Below the pieces are notes generated by a model. It was not told the origin of the DNA. It ran no database searches and saw only the letters and a list, made by a program, of their open reading frames with translations. DNA of 5,750 nt from assembly GCA_023397245.1 (NCBI GenBank), contig JAEWUH010000187.1, positions 1 through 5,750 on the forward strand, written 5' to 3'. The stretch is from Bacillota bacterium. Lineage in GTDB: Bacteria; Bacillota; Clostridia; Oscillospirales; Acutalibacteraceae. The translations under genes and the position numbers were made by a program. Positions 1-3,591 of the stretch are shown here, piece after piece. Every line of letters starts with the position of its first letter. Positions within the stretch are counted from its first letter, which is position 1.

Positions 1-19
1 TTTAAAAAATAGGAAGAAC

Positions 20-25
20 GAGGTG
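20..25 (+). promoter_or_regulatory. Ribosome binding site of the Nim-like gene
   Basis: GAGGTG lies 7 bases before the ATG at 33 and supports that start over the in-frame ATG at 45. The promoter must lie at or beyond the left window edge; no -35/-10 pair is visible in the first 32 bases. Confidence 0.7.
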
Positions 26-32
26 TTTTAAG

Positions 33-521
33 ATGTTTAGAGAGATGAGAAGAACAAAACAGTTATTATCCGGGGAAGAGGCCGCGGAGGTCCTGAATCG
101 GTGTTCAACCGGAATTCTGGGTGTGAACGGCGACGACGGCTACCCCTATACGGTTCCGATCAATTATTTTTATAAAGACGGCAGAATATTTCTTCACTGT
201 GCGAAAGACGGCCATAAGACGGACAGCATAAAAAGAAACGACAAGGTCACTTTCTGTATTGTGGAAGAAGATAAAGTAATACAGAAAACGTTCAGCACCC
301 ATTACCGGAGCGTTGAAATCTTCGGCAGAGCGAGGATTCTCACAGAGGATTCCGAAAAGCGGGCTGCTCTGGAAGACCTTGTCCAAAAATATTCACCCGA
401 CTATATCAAAGAGGGACAGCAGGAAATTGAAGACGGATTCAACAGGGTATGTATTGTTGAAATTAAAATCGAGCATATGACAGGCAAGGTATCTTTGGAT
501 ATTGCGAACAGCAGACAATAA
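33..521 (+). CDS. Nim-like pyridoxamine 5'-phosphate oxidase family flavoprotein
   Basis: A complete 162-residue protein of the split-barrel FMN-binding family that includes 5-nitroimidazole reductases (Nim) and pyridoxamine-phosphate oxidase relatives. Visible family signatures are an N-terminal MFREMRR followed by K/Q, a GDDGYPYTVPINYFY segment at residues 33-47 (strands of the barrel), IFLHCAKDGHKTD at 52-64 with His55 and His61 near the expected cofactor site, and a C-terminal IEHMTGK at 146-152. The length is normal for the family. I chose the ATG at 33 because MFREMRR is typical of clostridial homologues and GAGGTG at 20-25 lies 7 bases upstream; an in-frame ATG at 45 is less likely. 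The protein should be a cytosolic oxidoreductase using a reduced flavin; the physiological substrate is not deducible, and nitroimidazole resistance should not be assumed. The gene stands alone here, with an opposing gene downstream. Hand-counted GC at 61-480 is about 45%, below the other genes in the window. Confidence 0.9.
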   Translation: MFREMRRTKQLLSGEEAAEVLNRCSTGILGVNGDDGYPYTVPINYFYKDGRIFLHCAKDGHKTDSIKRNDKVTFCIVEEDKVIQKTFSTHYRSVEIFGRARILTEDSEKRAALEDLVQKYSPDYIKEGQQEIEDGFNRVCIVEIKIEHMTGKVSLDIANSRQ

Positions 522-526
522 CTTTG

Positions 527-612
527 CCGGCGCTTTTATAAACGCGGACAATATCGTATTTTTATATTATAACAAGAGAGAAAACCGGCGCCGGCTCAGT
601 TGAACCGGCGCC
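527..612. repeat. Three copies of CCGGCGC in the Nim-Smr gap
   Basis: CCGGCGC occurs at 527-533, 585-591 and 605-611; the last two extend to the direct repeat AACCGGCGCC (583-592 and 603-612). Because the unit contains self-complementary GGCGCC or GCCGGC, the copies can pair in more than one way: 587-594 with 605-612 (terminator), or GCCGGCGC at 526-533 with GCGCCGGC at 588-595. The rest of the gap (about 535-580) is AT-rich with no gene. Confidence 0.6.
587..612 (-). terminator. Rho-independent terminator of the Smr gene
   Basis: GGCGCCGG at 587-594 pairs perfectly with CCGGCGCC at 605-612, with ten bases between, inside which a T-A and a C-G pair can form a small tetraloop extension. Read on the minus strand, the stem is followed by GGTTTTCTCTC (586 down to 576), a modest U-tract. 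It sits 20 bases past the Smr stop codon, so it most likely ends that transcript. On the plus strand no U-tract follows, so it is a poor terminator for the Nim-like gene. Confidence 0.7.
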
Positions 613-632
613 ATGTGATTCTATAAAAGATT

Positions 633-917
633 TCAGCGCTTCCTCCGCACGGAAGGCAGGGAATCCGGCTGCTTGAGCAGGATGCGCGTTTCGCCCGGGT
701 TCAGGCTGAGCAGTTTTGCCGCAATGCGCGGGTGCTTCAGCTCCCGGCGCACCATATCGCGCAGAACCTGGCCGCCGTTGTAGCCGTGGATGACCCGCAC
801 CTCCGTCACGTCCCTGGGGGCGCGGCTCAGGTACTGCTCCAGGCAGCGCTTCGCTTCCCTTGCGGTCATTCCGTGGATATTCACTTCGGCGCAGCTTCCG
901 CATCGTGTCACAAGCAT
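633..917 (-). CDS. Small stand-alone Smr-domain protein
   Basis: A complete 94-residue protein made almost entirely of one Smr (small MutS-related) domain. The two family signatures are visible: VNIHG at residues 12-16, followed by the helix TAREAKRCLEQYL, corresponds to the LDxHG motif, and VRVIHGYNGGQVLR at 40-53 corresponds to the IHGxGxG motif. A final strand GETRILLK at 75-82 and a basic tail (SVRRKR) complete it. Smr domains occur at the C-terminus of MutS2 and as short proteins, and several are known to bind or cleave nucleic acid; this one is expected to be cytosolic. The usual Asp of the first motif is Asn here, so nuclease activity is uncertain. The start at 917 is supported by GGGAG at 926-930 on the minus strand and leaves only 11 residues before the domain. 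It is divergent from the 391-residue gene and carries its own terminator. The role cannot be set from context. Confidence 0.85.
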   Translation of the reverse strand: MLVTRCGSCAEVNIHGMTAREAKRCLEQYLSRAPRDVTEVRVIHGYNGGQVLRDMVRRELKHPRIAAKLLSLNPGETRILLKQPDSLPSVRRKR

Positions 918-925
918 AATTTTTC

Positions 926-930
926 TCCCG
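926..930 (-). promoter_or_regulatory. Ribosome binding site of the Smr gene
   Basis: GGGAG, reading on the minus strand, lies 8 bases before the ATG at 917 and is the only good Shine-Dalgarno match near any possible start of this gene. Confidence 0.65.
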
Positions 931-946
931 GGATTATTATAATCTG

Positions 947-962
947 GTATAATTTATTATAC
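947..962. repeat. AT-rich inverted repeat in the divergent promoter region
   Basis: GTATAAT at 947-953 and ATTATAC at 956-962 are perfect inverted copies around TT. Each arm contains a TATAAT hexamer, one per strand. The plus-strand copy is preceded by TG at 945-946 (extended -10 form) but has no good -35. It may be part of the Smr promoter or an operator; in such AT-rich DNA chance is also plausible. Confidence 0.4.
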
Positions 963-982
963 AATATAAGAAAGAATGATAA
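956..982 (-). promoter_or_regulatory. Possible promoter of the Smr gene
   Basis: On the minus strand a perfect TATAAT lies at 956-961, preceded by TTATCA at 977-982 with a rather short 15-base spacer. A start near 949 would leave a leader of about 30 bases including the ribosome binding site. A second minus-strand TATAAT at 936-941 has TTGTAT exactly 17 bases upstream (959-964), but it would start transcription almost on the ribosome binding site, so I favour the first. The assignment is weak because the region is very AT-rich. Confidence 0.4.
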
Positions 983-1014
983 ATTTTCCTTGGGGAATTA
1001 CGGATATAAATCAA

Positions 1015-1043
1015 GTGAAAAGGCCGCGCCTTTATGCTATAAT
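1015..1043 (+). promoter_or_regulatory. Sigma-A type promoter of the 391-residue gene
   Basis: A -35-like GTGAAA at 1015-1020 (four of six matches to TTGACA) is separated by exactly 17 bases from a perfect TATAAT at 1038-1043. A TG at 1035-1036 makes an extended -10 (TGCTATAAT). Transcription would start near 1050, giving a leader of only about 15 bases before the ATG at 1065, just enough to hold the ribosome binding site. Confidence 0.65.
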
Positions 1044-1051
1044 AAAAAGAC

Positions 1052-1058
1052 AGGGGGG
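1052..1058 (+). promoter_or_regulatory. Ribosome binding site fixing the start at 1065
   Basis: AGGGGGG lies 6 bases before the ATG at 1065. The reading frame stays open upstream for 111 more codons, but those lie across the opposing Smr gene and the promoter, so this site decides the true start. Confidence 0.75.
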
Positions 1059-1064
1059 TTCAGG

Positions 1065-2240
1065 ATGAAAGCTGTGGATTTGCGCAATATTTTTGAACAC
1101 TGCAACGACGCGCTGATCGAAATCAGCGACCATTTTATTTATTACGCGGAGGAAAAGACCGAAGAGGGGCACAACAATCTTTTTCTCCTTGAATATAACC
1201 GCGATTCGCGCCGCGAACGCATCCTCACCAATTATTTTCTGAGCAGCCCCACCTTTGTGCGCCACTTTTTCAGTTTTGCGGAGGATATCCTGATTGTGCT
1301 GGAATCCGGCGACAGCGAGGCGTGGATTCTGCGTATCGACAAGCACACGGGCGAGGAGAAAAACCTTGCCAAGCTGAGCTTTGTGGGCAGTTTTTCGGAC
1401 TGCAAAGCGCTGGATGAAAGCCATGTGGTCATCTATACGGACGAAAACGAAAAGCACAAGCGGCTGTTTGAGGAATATAAAAAGCTGACGGGGTATGCCC
1501 GCGTGGCCTATCTTTACGATCTGGACGACGAGGCGTATTTCTATATCCGCGACCCGCGCATCTGCGGGCTGAATTCTTCAAATTTGGTTACATACGAAAT
1601 CGACGGGGCGCCGCAGCTTCTGGTGCTCCAGCCGCACGGCAGCGAGGAAGACAAGGAAAGCTGCTACCGCAACAAACGTTGGCTGGGTGACGATATTAAC
1701 GACAATATCTGGCAGTGCCCGCTCTTTGATTTTATCGTTTCGGTCAAGTCCGGTGAGGAACGCGTACCGCTTGAGCTGATTCTGAGCGCGGGCACCATGG
1801 GCCTTGTGCGCTTTGCCGGCATGGACGACGAAAACCTTTATTTTAGGGCAAAGTATTTCCCCACGGGAGACCAGCGTCTGTGTGCCTGCAGCAAGCTGAC
1901 CGGCAAAAAGTCCGTGATTGCGGAGCTGAACCTCGGCCCGGACGAGAAGGCCGCCTCGTTCAGCATCGATCTGGAAAGCGCCCGCGCGTACCGCATCACC
2001 GAGGGGGAGGATGAGTACGAGGTGGACGGCGTACTGAATTCCGGCCTGCACGCAAAATACAGCAAGGAGCTCGGAGAATTCACCGCCTGCGTGGACGACC
2101 GCTTCATTATTGCGCGCTACATTCTTTCGGACGAAAACGATTCCTTTGAGTTCAACTCCATCTATGACGTGAAGACCGGCACCCAGAAAAGCTACGAATG
2201 CCGCTGTGCGGTCAAAGACGGCACCGTGGTGCTGTACTGA
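1065..2240 (+). CDS. Uncharacterised 391-residue protein, beta-propeller-like
   Basis: I do not recognise this protein as a named family. It is a complete, acidic, probably cytosolic protein of 391 residues with no signal peptide or membrane segment. Its composition is strand-rich, with recurring units in which a short hydrophobic strand ends in a polar 'xxxTG' turn and leads to another strand: LRIDKHTGEEKNL at 89-101, ACSKLTGKKSVIAEL at 274-288, and IYDVKTGTQKSYE at 366-378, with weaker versions at 38-54 (LFLLEYNRDSRRERIL) and 149-160 (YLYDLDDEAYFY). Such spacing is typical of propeller blades (PQQ- or WD-like), but that is inference from pattern only. No catalytic motif is visible. A linker rich in charged residues lies at about 121-145, and a Trp/Asp/Asn stretch at about 201-219. 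It has its own promoter and ribosome binding site, and ends against a shared terminator with the lipoprotein gene. It could be a scaffold or sensor; function is unknown. Confidence 0.8.
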   Translation: MKAVDLRNIFEHCNDALIEISDHFIYYAEEKTEEGHNNLFLLEYNRDSRRERILTNYFLSSPTFVRHFFSFAEDILIVLESGDSEAWILRIDKHTGEEKNLAKLSFVGSFSDCKALDESHVVIYTDENEKHKRLFEEYKKLTGYARVAYLYDLDDEAYFYIRDPRICGLNSSNLVTYEIDGAPQLLVLQPHGSEEDKESCYRNKRWLGDDINDNIWQCPLFDFIVSVKSGEERVPLELILSAGTMGLVRFAGMDDENLYFRAKYFPTGDQRLCACSKLTGKKSVIAELNLGPDEKAASFSIDLESARAYRITEGEDEYEVDGVLNSGLHAKYSKELGEFTACVDDRFIIARYILSDENDSFEFNSIYDVKTGTQKSYECRCAVKDGTVVLY

Positions 2241-2297
2241 GCGCAGCCTGCGGGAAAAATGGGAAGATACCATGACATTCTTATGATAACGCTAAAA

Positions 2298-2329
2298 AAG
2301 CACCGGCTGAAAATTTTCAGCCGGTGCTT
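2298..2329. terminator. Bidirectional terminator between convergent genes
   Basis: A perfect 32-bp palindrome (AAGCACCGGCTGAAAA and its exact complement) folds into a stem of 13 or so pairs with a small A/T loop. On the minus strand it is followed by six T's (plus-strand A's at 2294-2299), a classic terminator 18 bases after the lipoprotein stop at 2347. On the plus strand it follows the 391-residue gene by 57 bases and has a weaker trailing tract (AACTTTTAT). Confidence 0.92.
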
Positions 2330-2346
2330 AACTTTTATGGTCTCGC

Positions 2347-3471
2347 TTATTTGCTGGAAGTTGCGGTGGAAGCCGTGTCGGCTGCAGCGGAAGCTGCGGT
2401 GGATGCCGTTGCGGCTGCTGTGGAAGAAGTCGCCGTTTCAAACATAGCCGGCTTGTAGGAATCAACGGCGGCCTGGTTGACCTGCGCCTTGGTGTAAGCC
2501 TTAGCTTCTTTTTCCATTTCGTCGGAATATTCCTTGGCCTTCATTTCGGAGAGGACGGCGCTGCGGCCGTCTTCTGTGCCGAGCTGTTCGGCAGATTTCT
2601 TTGTGATATCGTTTTTCTGCACGACAATGTAGGTGCCGGAAATTTCGGCGGTCTTTATTTCGCCGTCCTTCATGGATTTCAGCAGTGTGATCAGCTCGGT
2701 CGGCAGAGAGGAGCTTGTAAGCGACTGAGTCGTCGCCTGATATGGGACTTCGGTCAGCTTGGCAGAGGTTTTGTAATCTTCCGCCGCCTTCTCCAGAGTC
2801 TTTTTGCCGGAGCTGACGTCCGCCGCGTATGCGTCGAATTTCTTTTTGATATCGTTTGCTTCGGCGGTGGTGAGCGCCTTGGTGGTGCCGTTGGAATCCG
2901 CGTTGTAAAGGGACTGATACATAAAGGCAAAATCCGTATAATTCTTTTCAAAATATGCCTTCAGGTCTGCGTCGGAAACGGCTTTGGCGCCGCCCTTGCC
3001 GTAGACTGCGTTAAAGACTTTTTGATATTTCGTAAAATAATCGGCATAGGCAAGGTTATAGGAGGACTTGGAAATCCCGTACTTCTCCAGCGTGGAACTG
3101 GACTGCTCCCACTGTGAATCGGTTGTGGAGGAAATATTCTTTGTTTCATCCGCCGTCAGGGTGAGCTTGAGTTCCTTCATTTTATCGTTCAGGACATACA
3201 GCATTTTCGTGTGGGTAAGCGCCTGATCTTTGATCCAGGCTTCCGCGTTCTGCCCTTCTACCTGCTGCTGAAGCAGCGGCTTGGTGGTGTCCGTTACCAT
3301 GGAAGACGCACTTTGGTACGAGTTGTAAAGAAAATAGATGTAAGCTCCGATCGGAACGGTGAGGCTGTCCGATTTCATTACCCAGCTTTTATCCGTGGAA
3401 CACGCGGTCGTACTTACCGCCATGACAAGAGCCAGCAATGCGGCGGCCGCTTTTTTGAAAGATTTTATCAT
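2347..3471 (-). CDS. SurA/PrsA-like foldase lipoprotein with degenerate parvulin region
   Basis: A 374-residue exported lipoprotein. Residues 1-23 form a signal peptide (KSFKK, then a hydrophobic stretch) ending in TTAC, with Cys24 as the likely lipidated residue; Thr at -3 makes the lipobox imperfect. An N-terminal helical part (about 30-160) resembles the SurA/PrsA chaperone region, and SDADLKAYFEKNY at 166-178 matches the linker that precedes a parvulin domain. About 180-300 keeps the parvulin outline (helix, SGKKTLEKAAEDY, then MKDGEIKTAEISGTYIVVQ at 267-285), but the usual His of the 'HIL' strand and the GGDLG stretch are not seen, so isomerase activity is doubtful and a holdase role more likely. 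Residues 346-374 are almost only Ala, Ser and Thr. I chose ATG 3471 because GGAGGT at 3476-3481 sits just upstream; an ATG at 3483 overlaps that site. Downstream of mfd, an arrangement common in Clostridia. Confidence 0.82.
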   Translation of the reverse strand: MIKSFKKAAAALLALVMAVSTTACSTDKSWVMKSDSLTVPIGAYIYFLYNSYQSASSMVTDTTKPLLQQQVEGQNAEAWIKDQALTHTKMLYVLNDKMKELKLTLTADETKNISSTTDSQWEQSSSTLEKYGISKSSYNLAYADYFTKYQKVFNAVYGKGGAKAVSDADLKAYFEKNYTDFAFMYQSLYNADSNGTTKALTTAEANDIKKKFDAYAADVSSGKKTLEKAAEDYKTSAKLTEVPYQATTQSLTSSSLPTELITLLKSMKDGEIKTAEISGTYIVVQKNDITKKSAEQLGTEDGRSAVLSEMKAKEYSDEMEKEAKAYTKAQVNQAAVDSYKPAMFETATSSTAAATASTAASAAADTASTATSSK

Positions 3472-3475
3472 AGTT

Positions 3476-3481
3476 ACCTCC
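3476..3481 (-). promoter_or_regulatory. Ribosome binding site deciding the lipoprotein start
   Basis: GGAGGT on the minus strand ends 4 bases before ATG 3471. The in-frame ATG at 3483 overlaps this site (ATGGAGGT) and has no comparable site of its own, so starting there would add four residues wrongly. Confidence 0.85.
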
Positions 3482-3529
3482 ATGCGCTTTCCGCAAAATT
3501 TACAGTTTCAAAAGAAAATACTATTTGAT

Positions 3530-3558
3530 ATTATACACTTATCCAAACGCCCTGTCCA
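3530..3558 (-). promoter_or_regulatory. Sigma-A type promoter of the lipoprotein gene
   Basis: On the minus strand TGGACA (3553-3558, five of six matches to TTGACA) is followed by a 17-base spacer and a perfect TATAAT (3530-3535). Transcription would start near 3523, giving a leader of about 50 bases. The promoter lies inside the 120-base gap after mfd, so the lipoprotein can be transcribed independently of mfd. A 7-bp inverted repeat is centred on the -35 box. Confidence 0.8.
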
Positions 3559-3570
3559 GTATTCGTTTGG
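3543..3570. repeat. Inverted repeat CCAAACG-N14-CGTTTGG over the lipoprotein promoter
   Basis: CCAAACG at 3543-3549 and CGTTTGG at 3564-3570 are perfect inverted copies separated by 14 bases; the -35 box lies in the middle of the spacer. No U-tract follows on either strand, so it is not a convincing terminator for mfd. It could be an operator for a dimeric regulator, or chance. Confidence 0.45.
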
Positions 3571-3591
3571 TGAATGTTCTGTGAAGAAGAA

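Noticed and set aside
562..903. 113-codon minus-strand frame overlapping the Smr gene
   Set aside because: Its Pro/Arg/Gly-rich translation is a frame shadow of the Smr gene, which has the family motifs and a proper ribosome binding site.
732..1064. N-terminal extension of the 391-residue protein by 111 codons
   Set aside because: It runs antisense through the Smr gene and across the promoter at 1015-1043; AGGGGGG at 1052-1058 fixes the start at 1065.
1578..2273. 231-codon minus-strand frame opposite the 391-residue gene
   Set aside because: It is a shadow frame with no recognisable domain; the plus-strand gene has promoter, ribosome binding site and terminator.
2259..2447. 62-codon plus-strand frame through the terminator
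   Set aside because: It crosses a strong terminator palindrome and runs antisense to the repetitive tail of the lipoprotein gene.
3472..3483. Lipoprotein start at the ATG at 3483
   Set aside because: The ATG overlaps the GGAGGT that serves the ATG at 3471; the later start gives a normal signal peptide.
3539..3547. TTATCCAAA, a near match to a DnaA box, next to AT-rich DNA
   Set aside because: A single near match without a cluster is expected by chance, and it overlaps the lipoprotein promoter; no origin is indicated.
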